DNA of 64,000 nucleotides from positions 33,711 to 97,710 of the forward strand of contig JADRCO010000005.1 of the NCBI GenBank assembly GCA_021464525.1, in the 5' to 3' direction. Below the pieces are notes generated by a model. That model saw only the letters and a list, made by a program, of their open reading frames with translations. It was not told the origin of the DNA and did no database searches. A program made the position numbers and the translations under genes. How positions within the stretch are numbered: the first letter of the stretch is position 1; each line of letters begins with the position of its first letter. The DNA comes from Rhizophagus sp. LPA8_4_AMF (Eukaryota > Glomeromycota > Glomeromycetes > Glomerales > Glomeraceae). Shown in pieces: positions 47,896-58,600 of the stretch.

Positions 47896-49057
47896 TTATG
47901 ATTTAGGAATTATAATTCCTTCTTTCTTTAATTATTATTGATAAGTCTCACATATTGAATTTTATTGGTAAAAATTACATTTACATTATTTACACTAAAC
48001 AAATATTGTGACCAGACACATATTATAAAGTTGAAGAAAATTTGAGTATAATATCTTAAATCTTAGCAGATTTAAAATTAACCCACCCATGATCTAAATC
48101 AAAATTTCCAAATTATATATCTTTGATCTTTATGAGTATGATTATTAAAGTAATTAACAATGAAACATCAATTGATCGAACTTATTATTATTTTACTTAA
48201 TAATTTTTTTTTGTCATCTTCCAGTCCGGACGATAATATAACAGATTAATACTAAGTAATTGATTTTTTTCGTAAATCGCTTGAAACATCGTGTATTTAT
48301 TATGGCGAATATACTTTAAATTCGAAGTTGTACGACTAGGAAAATATTCGTAAAATTCGGCCTAAATGTCACCAACATCTCTGAATTAAGATCCATATCT
48401 CTTCTCCATTAGTGGGTTCAGTGCACTGACAACACCTAACAGTCCTAACTTTCGCTCTTTCGTTACACGACAAATAAAATTCTATTCTATTATTAGTATT
48501 CGAAAACAAGATACATTGTACATAAAAAAAGAATCGAATAATCTATTGGATAGTAATACATTTTCATCTTTAGAATTTCAAAAACATACCATGAGGGCCA
48601 TTTTGTTAGTCCTTAGTGATTATTCATTAGCACCTTTTTCATCAGTATTGAAGTAATAACATCACCCAGAACGAGTAATTCCTTTACTACATTCGTTCCT
48701 CATTTGCTGTTATAAATGAACAGCTATGAGCGCATTATTCTCACGCAAGATAAAGAGACAATGAAGCATCATTTTGGTTTCTCCAATATAGAGATAACCA
48801 AATCAAGAGTCGTGATTAAGGCAGGAACCATCTAACAATATGCATAATTATCAACAATCAGCAATAACAATACTAATTGACACTGAAAAAAACTGAAGAA
48901 ATTTAAATTACGTTACTGTTGACATTGTAAATTTCCGCATCATAACTTTTTGTGTCCCGTACTTTTATAGTTGCAATTTCATTTGCTGAGAATGGGTTAC
49001 ACACTACGGCAATTATAAATAAAATTTTCCCTTCTATATTTCACAACTTAATAACGA

Positions 49058-49112
49058 TGTCGGAGTTATCTGATAATAAGAGTAAAGGCAAAAGAGCAAT
49101 AAAATACGATGG
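49058..49112 (+). pseudogene. Copy of exon 1 of the 3-nt-exon gene
   Basis: Reads MSELSDNKSKGKRAIKYDG, matching MTDNIGKGKRVIKDEG at 40040, and keeps the phase-1 GTACGG donor. The next exons do not follow; similarity stops near 49135, where different sequence begins. Matching downstream parts reappear at 52.55 kb, so an insertion may have split this copy. Confidence 0.6.
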
Positions 49113-49443
49113 TACGGTGTTTACTGTTTAGGTTCATTTTTTCTTCATTACATTTATCTTAACCGAGATTAAACCGCGGTTTGTACACGGTAAGTATAGG
49201 CTGGATCAAAGCTTCACTCACAATTCGGCTTTATTGTTTTAATGTGTGATGTGTTATGCATGCGTATGATAACTGTGTATAAACATGTTCATTTTATTTG
49301 CGGGACTTATTGCGTTATACATGTATATATACCATGGCAGGCATGGCACAATTAAAATAAACGCATACAAATATATAAATTTATTTTTATGCAAAATAAA
49401 CTATCTAGATTATAGTTATTATTATGCTGTGGAAGCCCGACCA

Positions 49444-49608
49444 ATGACAAGCACAGGAACTCAAACTAAATTAACCGCCGAGGAGATTAACGGCAAATTT
49501 AAACTATTAGAAGCCCAAGTGAAAGAAATAGCAGAGAAAAAAAAAATTAATGAGGACTTAAAAAACTTGATTAACAAAGAGAGAGGAGAAAGAGAGGATG
49601 TTGTATAG
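49444..49608 (+). CDS. Small coiled-coil protein or last exon
   Basis: ATG at 49444 opens 54 residues (MTSTGTQTKLTAEEINGKFK, then a charged heptad-like stretch to the GEREDVV end). The upstream frame is open from 49285 but hydrophobic and unlikely. A TGGAAG|CCC acceptor-like site lies just before. Its stop codon ends one base before the last codon of the convergent gene at 49610-51662. It may be the terminal exon of a gene whose upstream exons are lost. Confidence 0.45.
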   Translation: MTSTGTQTKLTAEEINGKFKLLEAQVKEIAEKKKINEDLKNLINKERGEREDVV

Positions 49609-49609
49609 G

Positions 49610-51662
49610 TTATGTTTTGTCAGTAACGCATGAAATGCAGTGCCGAATGGAATATTCAGACGATGTTGCCGGATGCTTCATTAATTCTTTAATAACGTTA
49701 GGATACTCTAAAATAGATCGTATCACAAACTCCATTAGATTAAAAACATCAAGAAATTGAAAACGGAATTCCCAGCTAAGCGGAAAGACCGCAGTAAATT
49801 CTTCTTCGTCGGCATAGTCGTCCCTCCCTCTTAAAAAAATAGATCTGAGAGTAATGCGATCTCCTATGACATAAAAGTCGAAAAAAGGAATATGAACGAT
49901 TTTGTTCCAAGTAATAGTCAATCAAAAAAAAAATAATACTCACTAATCCCTTGGATAGTTAGTGATCGTATTTTTTTCGCGTATCTGACATCATAGTTTA
50001 AATAATTGAGTAATACAGAATTCAGGGAATCCACTCTTTCCTGAACTGTTTTGCACGTATCTCCCATCGTATGTGTATTTAAAAAATCAGTGGGAGCGCC
50101 ACTCATCTCTAAAAACACTACTTGACGGTTGTCCGATAAACGGACTCCTACAATATCCGCTTTCATACGCCCTTTGTTAGAGCTGTTGTATTCCGTGAAA
50201 AGACGTTCGTGCGTTGGTTCGATGTCGTGTTCAATCCTAATTAGATTCTATAAGTTGTGGAAATTCCGAAAAAACGTCCGCTTACCAATGAAACAGTAAT
50301 TTATTGGTGAACGTCGATTGTAGGAAAGTAAACAGGGGAGAAATCTTGTTTACTATCCAATCACGCTCAACTTCGTCGATGTACATGACATGTCCGGGGA
50401 TATCGATTATTTTGTTGATACTAGCAATTAGTTGATGTTAAAATGATATTGTAAATGCTATAAGACAACTTACAAATCCGTACTTACAAGTCCATCAGAA
50501 CTTTTCCGATGTATTTAATCATGGTATTTTCGAAATTATCTTTTGCCGTGTACGGCTTTAAAATTTGTAATCTGATTTCCTCTATTGGAAACTGTAGAAA
50601 ACAGAAAAATAAGTCTCGTTTGGCAGTTACTTCTCATGAGTAGATATTTTACCAACCTCCAGAATTTTCTCCAGCCATTTACGCCAATCTACAACGTCGA
50701 CCGTACTCGGAACATTCCGATCACTTCTTTCTCCTGAATTTCTTGGGTTTTCGTCATCGAGTTCTTTAAAAGCAACTTTGAGCTTTTTTGAAAATGAAAT
50801 CTGTGGGTATTTTTGTTCTACTTCCGGACGGATAACCGGTTTATTGGGTGTTGATGGGCTATCGTGCTTTCGTTTCTGATCAATCAATGACAAAACAATA
50901 ATAATATCATGAGAAGATACTTACTCGTGTAGAATATGAGGAAACTTCATAGTTGTAGCTTCTTTGAACATTATAACTCGCTTTGATAGACATATGTGCT
51001 GATCTTTCCGCTAAATACTTATTCCAGTCACTTTTGAAAACATCACCCTACATTAAATAAGAATGCATTAAATTTCATATCAAAAGAAATTAAGTACAAA
51101 CACTCATGTTCTCACCTTCCATTTTTGCTGAATTCTTCTAAGCATTTCCACCTTCTCTTCGCTAATAACATCTGACATCTTTAAGGTCCTTGAAAGCGCA
51201 TGAGTAAAGGCGTTGGTAGCGATATGTTTCGTTTTACGGTTCAAATATCGGTAAAACTCGAGAGGTACCGGGTTAAAAGACTGTAACAACCATTTGATGT
51301 GGGATTTTTCATTTTCTTTTATCTAGCCGGTACATATAAATATTTAACTTAGTAAATATGTTTGTGTGAGTCGAGAACCTTCCGAATACATTGTAAATTG
51401 TAATCTGAGAAAGGCCGATGCGACTATGTAGCCTTACACAATGGGTTATGGTAGTAACTTATTGACTAGACTGCCATCGTGCTTAACCAGCCCCTTGTAA
51501 AACCGTGCGACTATGTAGCCTTACGTGATGGGTTATGGTAGTAACTTATTGACTAGACTGCCATCGCGCTTAACGGCTTACAAGCTCGTAAAAAAAAGAG
51601 CTCCTGGTACTTACATTCGGAAACGTTTCGTCTAAAATCTCGTCAATATCTTGAATTTCCAT
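49610..51662 (-). CDS. Uncharacterised many-exon protein, D...E core (family member A)
   Basis: Eight exons join perfectly in phase to 446 aa: 51615-51662, 51116-51280, 50925-51047, 50657-50875, 50488-50591, 50286-50420, 49944-50236, 49610-49863. The N-terminal third is helical and charged, followed by a nuclear-localisation-like KRKHDSPST. The middle has RDWIVNKISPLFTFLQSTFT. A strand-turn-strand segment ADIVGVRLSDNRQVVFLEMS places an Asp and a Glu with the spacing of a PD-(D/E)xK nuclease core, but the Lys is Ser. It resembles the protein at 61.7-63.8 kb in layout and in this segment. Product unknown; a nuclease or nuclease-derived role is inference. The first intron contains an 87-bp tandem repeat. 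Another 5' exon near 51700-51790 is possible (RDELQISQLDFVQQLSHHID). Confidence 0.75.
51420..51574. repeat. 87-bp tandem repeat with hairpin, inside an intron
   Basis: Two copies (51420-51486 and 51507-51574) of GCGACTATGTAGCCTTAC...CTTAAC, differing at a few bases. Each contains a possible stem formed by ATGGTAG and CTGCCAT around ATTGACTA. It lies in intron 1 of the gene at 49610-51662. Confidence 0.7.
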
Positions 51663-51951
51663 CTCTATCTGAAAAAGAAAACTGAAAAAACGCGTTTGTC
51701 TATTTCACAAGTGACATCGATATGGTGGCTTAGTTGTTGCACAAAATCTAATTGGCTGATCTGTAACTCATCTCGTGATTTAAGTTGGCGAAGAAGTCTT
51801 TTTAGAAAAAAGATCGTCGATCATCCAATGTGAATATATTTATAATGTATGCACCAGCGCCTTCGTCAGATAAAAATGAATCCAATATTTTATTATAATA
51901 TACTTGTTACAATCTACTATAAATCGCTAAAAAAACGTATAAATTGATATA

Positions 51952-52148
51952 CAGTGACACCTCTCTAAGTGCACCCCCCTTGGGACCATAGTAAAAAAAT
52001 AGTAGAATGTGTACTTAAAGAGGGTGTGCATTTATAGAGAGTAAAATATTAAGAGCTCTTATAAGTTGGGACCAGGCCCACCGTGCACTTACAGAGAATT
52101 TATATAGTGCGTGCACTTATAGAGAGTGCACTTATAGAGGTGTCACTG
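51952..52148. mobile_element. Tc1/mariner (pogo-like) MITE
   Basis: A 197-bp element flanked by TA (51950-51951, 52149-52150), with termini CAGTGACACCTCTCTAAGTG and, inverted, CAGTGACACCTCTATAAGTG. Inside are further copies of the TTATAGAGAGTGCAC unit. No coding frame. Its right end is about 24 bp upstream of the ATG at 52174, so it may form the leader or promoter of that gene. Confidence 0.8.
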
Positions 52149-52173
52149 TACATCACTAATTTGGTAATAAAAT

Positions 52174-53035
52174 ATGCCCGGTTCAACCATTAAGATCATT
52201 CTAGATAAGATTTATAATAAAACTGTACCTAAACCTATTAATCTCCGTCCCGGATATGATATGGAACATGTTTTTAACTATTATCCTCAAACTGATAACT
52301 ATCGGTATGAAAAAGTGGTTGAAATAGAAAAACAATATGATTATTTATCTATTATTAGACCTCATGAAACTCCCCAGCAATGGGCTAATCGAGTAAGAGG
52401 TCCTCTGCAAGAACTACTTTCTAAGCGAGAATATAGTTTATATCATGTGTACTGCCTTTTCGCTTCATTTGGGCAATTAAAATCCAAAACATTCTATGTT
52501 AATGGAGAGTTATATGAAGATCACTTTGCCTATCGTAGACCTAGTGTCCATAAATTGACCTATTTAAAATATTTTGGTACCAGTGAAAATGAAATATGTA
52601 AGTTATTTCATACAAATAAATTATTATATGTACGTTTTAATCTCATAATTAACTAATTCAACTACAAAAATTTAAGCATTAGCTAGTAAGTATTATTATG
52701 CTATTTTGTAATTAAATCAACTACCTTTTTCTTAATAAACGATTGTATTTTTTTATATATTTTATAATTTTGTACTTTTTTTCTTAATGAACAGAAATAA
52801 GTTATTTAATTTAATTCAATATATTATAATTTTTTTTAATTTAACTAATCTTTCCAAATAAATAATTATATATATATCAATTAATTTTACTAAATTTATT
52901 TATTTAATTTAAATTATATTTTCATATATATAATTTATTAATTTATTAGAGAGTAAGTTATTTAATTTTGATATAATTTTATAATTTAGATTTTAAAATT
53001 AATTTTACTAAATCTATTCTAATTTATTATAGGGA
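52174..53035 (+). pseudogene. Truncated relative of the 3-nt-exon gene
   Basis: Exon 1 (52174-52597, 141 codons, phase 1) encodes an unrecognised domain (RPHETPQQWANRVRGPLQEL; LFASFGQLKSKTFYVNGELY) ending YFGTSENEI. Exon 2 is CATTAGCTA (52677-52685), the counterpart of CATTTGCTG at 40258. Degenerate 3-nt units follow: AAA at about 52795 with a lost donor G, AGA 52950-52952, GGA 53033-53035. No zinc cluster or Sel1 repeats follow before LINE debris, so the gene is cut short. Sequence that is intron end at 40140-40156 (AAATATTTAG) is coding here (AAATATTTTG). Confidence 0.6.
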
Positions 53036-53439
53036 GTAAGTTATTTAATTTAATTAGTATGATTTATAATTAAAATTTAAATTAATAAATTTTATTTTAA
53101 TTTATAATAATTATTTTTAATATATTACTAATGAAATTTAGCAATTTTTTTATATTTTTATATTATTTTATAATTTTTTTTTTCACCGCAGTGCATATTA
53201 AATTTTATTAAAAAGAGAAAAAGATAAAACATATACATGTGACATCTATAATAATTAATATAAATAAATTTAATACCGTCCCACCCGTGTACTGTCGGTG
53301 AAACGTTTTCCTGTATGCATAACAGCAAAAACATCTTAGCCCAATTCGGCCCCATGGTCAGGAAGGTGTTTCATCGACCCGCTACACTACTATTTAAGAA
53401 TCGCTCCATGGAACCATAATACCTTTGGATTGAGTGCCT
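53036..53439. other. AT-rich tail of the truncated gene and unassigned DNA
   Basis: The array-like AT sequence ends near 53150. A less AT-rich stretch (53275-53440) contains no frame of note on the plus strand; the minus frame 53158-53355 is unsupported. Confidence 0.35.
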
Positions 53440-54345
53440 TCTTACATCTAGTATATAAGGTAAATAACCAATGACGTTCTTGATTTTTACGCTGAGAAGG
53501 ATGACAAAGAGCCGATATAGGTTAGGATGAACGAAAATTTCGTTTATCTTTCCTAGAAATTGAATTATTTTGTTCCACTATTTGGAGGGTAGCACATTTG
53601 GGTTTCCAATTCAGATCATGGAAAAAACGCGAAAACAGTTCTAAAAATTTTGCAGTTATTCTATTGCTAAATCGGCAGCTCGTCAATTTTTGTAACTTGG
53701 TTTTAATAGTCATTGAGGAGATACCCTTTATTAGCTCTAAACGATTTCTGGTAATCAAAAGAGGTAGGGCGTCATCCTTATATTCAAAAAGAATCTTTTC
53801 CAAAGAAAGAATGTGTATTTGTTTTGGTGAAATGCGTTTGATGATAAATTTAGCGACTTTTTCTGTTACAATGGATTCCAATTTGAGCCATTGTTGTTAA
53901 AGCATTACACAAGTAGTAAGGTGAGCTAGGTTTTCTTCTTCATTAAGACACATAAGGCATATAATATGATCATAAATCGTTGTACGTCTTCTAAGTATCA
54001 ATCGTAGGTAATAAATCATTAGTATGTTTGACAAAAACGTAAGTTATTTGTTGAACAAATCACATTTATGGTGATTCAAAGATTTGATATGGTTCCAATA
54101 TTGTGTCCAATCGTATTGGTTATGAGCGAGATTATCATATTCGAAAGTATCCCTCCAACTACTATTACATGACCAACTTGCTTTGACTATTAAATTTGAA
54201 ACTAATTTACAAAAGCTCCTAATATTTTTATCAACTAAATAACCGTTCCATATTAAATAAACCTAAACTATCTATATTACAAAGTCTATATAAATCTAAA
54301 CATCTATCTATAGTTCGGACAAAATCATAAAAAGCCAGTTATGTT
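53440..54345 (-). pseudogene. Non-LTR retrotransposon (LINE) 3' fragment
   Basis: Minus-strand pieces read ASWSCNSSWRDTFEYDNLAH, NQYDWTQYWNHIKSLNHHKC, then IICLMCLNEEENLAHLTTC, the C-x2-C-x8-H-x4-C zinc-binding module that follows reverse transcriptase in many LINE proteins, then the frame 53522-53881 (KPKCATLQIVEQNNSISRKD near its end). Frameshifts between the pieces show decay, and the reverse transcriptase itself is missing, as in 5'-truncated LINE copies. Confidence 0.6.
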
Positions 54346-55674
54346 ACATAAGGTTTTAATTTCTGCTTTTCAATTTTTTTTTTTTTTATTTTATTTTACT
54401 TTTTTAGTTTTTTAAACTCACAGAGAGTTAATGCAATGAAAGTATGAAACATGCGGAAAACCGCCTGCGCTTCGACGATCATTTCTCAATCAATTACGCA
54501 ATAAAAAAAAAGGGTTTTTAGATAATTGTTTTAACGCCAACTCACGGTACCATTTAATGCATTAAAACATGACGAAATCGTCCGCGCTTTTATTTAATTG
54601 AACTTTATTAGATCAATGATTAATTAAAAACAATCTGCCAACGTAGATGTGATGTCTAGCGGGTAAAAAAGGTGATGGTAGTATCTAAAATGAGGTTATT
54701 ACACCTCTCAGTGTATGAACTTTAAAGAGTTTTGCTAGTTTGAATTAAAAATATTTGTTTTGTTTAGGGTTTGGAACTGTTCGGAGGATGGGTGTGCCTG
54801 GTGCATGGCAGTTTAAAAAAGTCGGTTGTGCTCTCTCGGGTTTACCCGTACGTGGACATTTTCTTTTGGGGTTGTGACGTATTGATACGAAAGTTGGCTT
54901 ATCCGTAACCATTCTCATTGATAAAATACTTGTTTTATTTATTTATTCATTTTTTTTTGCAGTTGCAGAGTAACACTAGAACTCTAGAAGTATAATTACC
55001 GAATATAAGATTGTTTTTTTATTTAATTGTTCAAAAAGCGTTCTTTAAAAACTTCAAATTTCCATTGATAATCATTTAAATCACAGCGATATTATTTAAA
55101 AAACTATTTGATAAGGCTAGAAAATGCAAAATAGGTATCACTGCGCATTTTTATAGAAATTTTCAATACAATTTCCTAAGCATAAGAAATCTGCGCTTTT
55201 TATAGAAATTTTCAATACAATTTTCCTAAGCATAAGAAATCTGCGCTTTTTATAGAAATTTTCAATACAATTTTCGAAATCTGCGCATTTTATAGAAATT
55301 TTCAATACAATTTTCTTAACCATTAATTTTTTTCAGATACAAAAATTTTTTATTTTTTTTATCAAAAAAAGGAAGTCTTCAAAAACTCCCCATTTCCGTA
55401 AATGATCATTTAAATCAAGCGATATTATTCTATTATTAAGATTAGGAAAGGGACAAATCAGACATTGCATTTTCTTATGACTTCATGCATAAAGAATGAA
55501 AAATCGAATTCATATTTTTATAGGAAATTTTCAATACCATCCCTTTTAAAAAATTATTAGCGTACAAACAAATAATTTGTAGATTTTTATATATATATAG
55601 CCTCTCGTTTTTACAAAATCTTTTTTCGTCATAGTATTATTTAAATACTAAAATTCTGTACATTCAAATTTTAA
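54346..55674. other. Intergenic upstream of the ion channel gene
   Basis: Holds a T-rich tract (54378-54410), a less AT-rich stretch (54740-54900) with no frame, the tandem repeat at 55141-55320, and two diverged copies of a flank (CATTTAAATCA...GCGATATTATT at about 55072 and 55408) on either side of that repeat. A TATA-like TATATATATAG near 55592 may serve the channel gene. Confidence 0.45.
55141..55320. repeat. About 52-bp tandem repeat, 3.5 copies
   Basis: The unit contains TTTTATAGAAATTTTCAATA, CAATTTTCCTAAGCATAAG and AAATCTGCGC. Copies are nearly identical; the third lacks the CTAAGCATAAG part. A single related unit recurs at about 55515-55545. Confidence 0.8.
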
Positions 55675-58600
55675 ATGGATCAATTAAAGCCTGAAGGGGT
55701 AGCTGTCACCATAGATAAGCCACATAGCGCACATAATGGCCAATCGGTGACTAAAATGGCCATTTCTCCGAAATCAACATGTATCGTTACGTATAGTCAA
55801 GATGACAAGTCATTTGTTTGTTGGAATTGGAGTAATGATAATGATAATAGGTCGCTAAAACATGATTCAAGCCTGCCTTCTAAATACTTCCGATCGTCTA
55901 TGAATTTTAAAGTCTCCGATGAGAAAATTGTCATATTAAACGAAGGTAAATGGATTATTAATAATCTTTTCTGATCAAAAAAAGGATTGACTTTTTAATT
56001 TTAAAATTTTATATCATAATACAGAACTTATTTACGATATGAAAGTCAAAAATTATGTTATGAAAGTCGAAAATTATGATGAAAAAGAAGATAAAAGCTA
56101 TGATGAAATGGAAGACGAAAGCTATTATGATAAGGAAGACAAAAGCTATGATGATAAGGAAGACGAAAGCCATGACGATGTGAAGTACGACTTTCTTTTA
56201 AACGGAGATATAGTAGCATATCATAACCATGCCATTTCGATTTATTCTTGTAGTGATTGGAGGCGTAAAGCTGAACATAAATTAGATGGGGAAGACAAAA
56301 TTTTTTGCGGAGTAACTAATGATAGGTTACTTGTTTTAGTGGATAATAATTTATTTATATTAGATTTATCTGAATTATCAAAAATTCATAAATGGAAAGT
56401 TCAATTTGGAGTATATACATTTCAATATTGGAAAATACTTGATGTAAATGTAAGTGGTTTAAATATACAATTTTATACTATATGGTTATTTTCCTAATTA
56501 TTTTTATTTTAATAGGAAAAGAAGATCATGTTAAGACATACTGATAATTCAACGGTTGTATTCATTAATGGCACATTTCGTATCTATTCTAACAAAAACA
56601 ATATACATGTTCCAATCGGGGTTATCAACACTTCAAACAATTCAAGTTTAGTTCAAGATTTTGGTATCATTCATGATAACGACGACGATGATGATGAATG
56701 TATTATTACAAAATCATATGATGACATCACCATTCATTCTTGGAAAAATGACTTAAAAAAATCTACTAATATTAGTGAATTATGTAAAGAGTTATGTAAA
56801 GCTGATTCATTTAAGGGCTTATCATTCACTCACATTGAATTTAAGGATAACAAGGTGCATTTATATTTGTATGATGGTGAAAAATGGGTTATTAAAGAAG
56901 ATTTCTGGAAAAAATTATTGAATTTGGAAAGAAATAATGATGATAAAAATGAAAATTCATCAAATTCGAAAGGAGTTAATGGCGAGAAAAGTGAAAAATC
57001 ATCAAATTCAAAAGGAGTTAATGATAATATATTTAATGACATAGAAAAATTCAAAGATGAAGAAGAGTTTATAAAAAATTATATAAAATTAATGAAAAAA
57101 GATCAAAATAAAAATGATTTAATAATAGAAAAAGATCAAAATAAAAATGATCCATCAATTGAAACGGAGCAAAATAAAAATGATTTATCAATTGAAACGG
57201 AGCAAAATAAAAATGATTTATCAATTGAAACGGAGCAAAATAAAAATGATTTATCAATTGAAACGGAGCAAAATAAAAATGATTTATCAATTGAAACGGA
57301 GCAAAATAAAAATGATTTATCAATTGAAACGGAGCAAAATAAAAATGATTTGATAATAGAAAAAGAAACAAAAAAAAATAAAAATAAAGATGATGAATAC
57401 TATATTTTAATATTAAAATCAAATAATAAAGAGATAACTTCATATGATACAAAGTTGAAATCTGATGACTGGAAATATGAGAAAGTTTGTGGCAACATAT
57501 TATTTTACAATGAAAAAGAATTACGCACTTACACATTTGATATGGAATTCAAAATTCAATGCTTTAATATTGAATTTTTAAAATATGCGATCAATTCCAA
57601 GAAAGATAAAAAAGATGAAGATTTTGATGAAATTGTTGAAATTGTTAAGCCTACAAAAAATGATCACTTAAAAAAGCAGTGGATTCTATATTCATTAAAT
57701 CAAAAGGATTTTTTAGCACGTTATGGGTGTAAATTATTAAAATCAGCAATTGAAGAAAATAATGAAGATTTAATAAGAGAAATTATTGACAAAACTCTAG
57801 AACATTACAAGAAAAATCAAGATCTTAATATTTATCTATTATCGATAATATGTGAAAATATGAACCGTCTAAATCAAAAATATTCTGGTTTCTTGTTAGA
57901 TTTTTATGATAATATTGAAGAAATTGAAAAAATTGAAACATTTGAAAAAAAGATTTCATCAAGTGAATATATTTACAATAACTCTGACCATATTCATTCT
58001 TTTTATATAGAATTAAAAACATATAATTCTATCTTTAATCTAATTTTTCGTATTTTAAGTGTTATTTTTAATTGTTGTTTAAAATATTATGAAAGTTGCT
58101 ATGGCGGTTGTTCAAAATGTATTAAAAAAAGTTGTTGTAGTGATTGTTTAAAATGCGAAAAATGTGGTGATTGTTGTCTTTCTTGTTGTATGAAGTGTTG
58201 TGGATGCTGTTTTGGATTTTGTATGGATTATGGTGGTTATTTTATGAATTGCATTAAAATTATATATAAAATATTTAAGGGTATAGTTTGTTGTGGTTAT
58301 TGTATTAAAGGGTCCAAAGGTTTAATTATGACGTTATATACTTTTATAATAATGATAACATTTTATATACTTTCGTATATGAAACACAATACTAGCTTTT
58401 TAGTAATTGCTAAAGTTTTCACTTTTTTTAACATTTTTCTTGTTTTAATGTATGTTAATTGGCCACTTTTGATGTTAGATTCTTTTATAATGATGGTAAC
58501 ATTTTATATACTTTCATATATTAAACAGGATAATAGCTTTTTAGCAATTGCTATAATTTTCACCTTTATCCCCATTTTTCTTATTATAATTAATATTAAA

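Larger units (their letters stand above)
46850..49135. repeat. Decayed segmental duplication of the COX10 region
   Basis: Similar, in the same order and orientation, to about 37.33-40.13 kb: the 5' flank (CAGATCAGATCGGC...ATTAATCTT versus CATCAGATCGACC...ATCAATCTT), COX10, its 3' flank, and the start of the 3-nt-exon gene (49058: ATG, then a GGCAAAAGAG run and GATG|GTACGG donor). Many indels separate the copies, so the duplication is old. The Pro-rich ORF at 39.29-39.54 kb is absent here. Confidence 0.85.

Noticed and set aside
57069-57536. 155-aa minus frame and 68-aa plus frame over the 33-nt repeat
   Set aside because: Shadows of the in-frame repeat of the channel gene.
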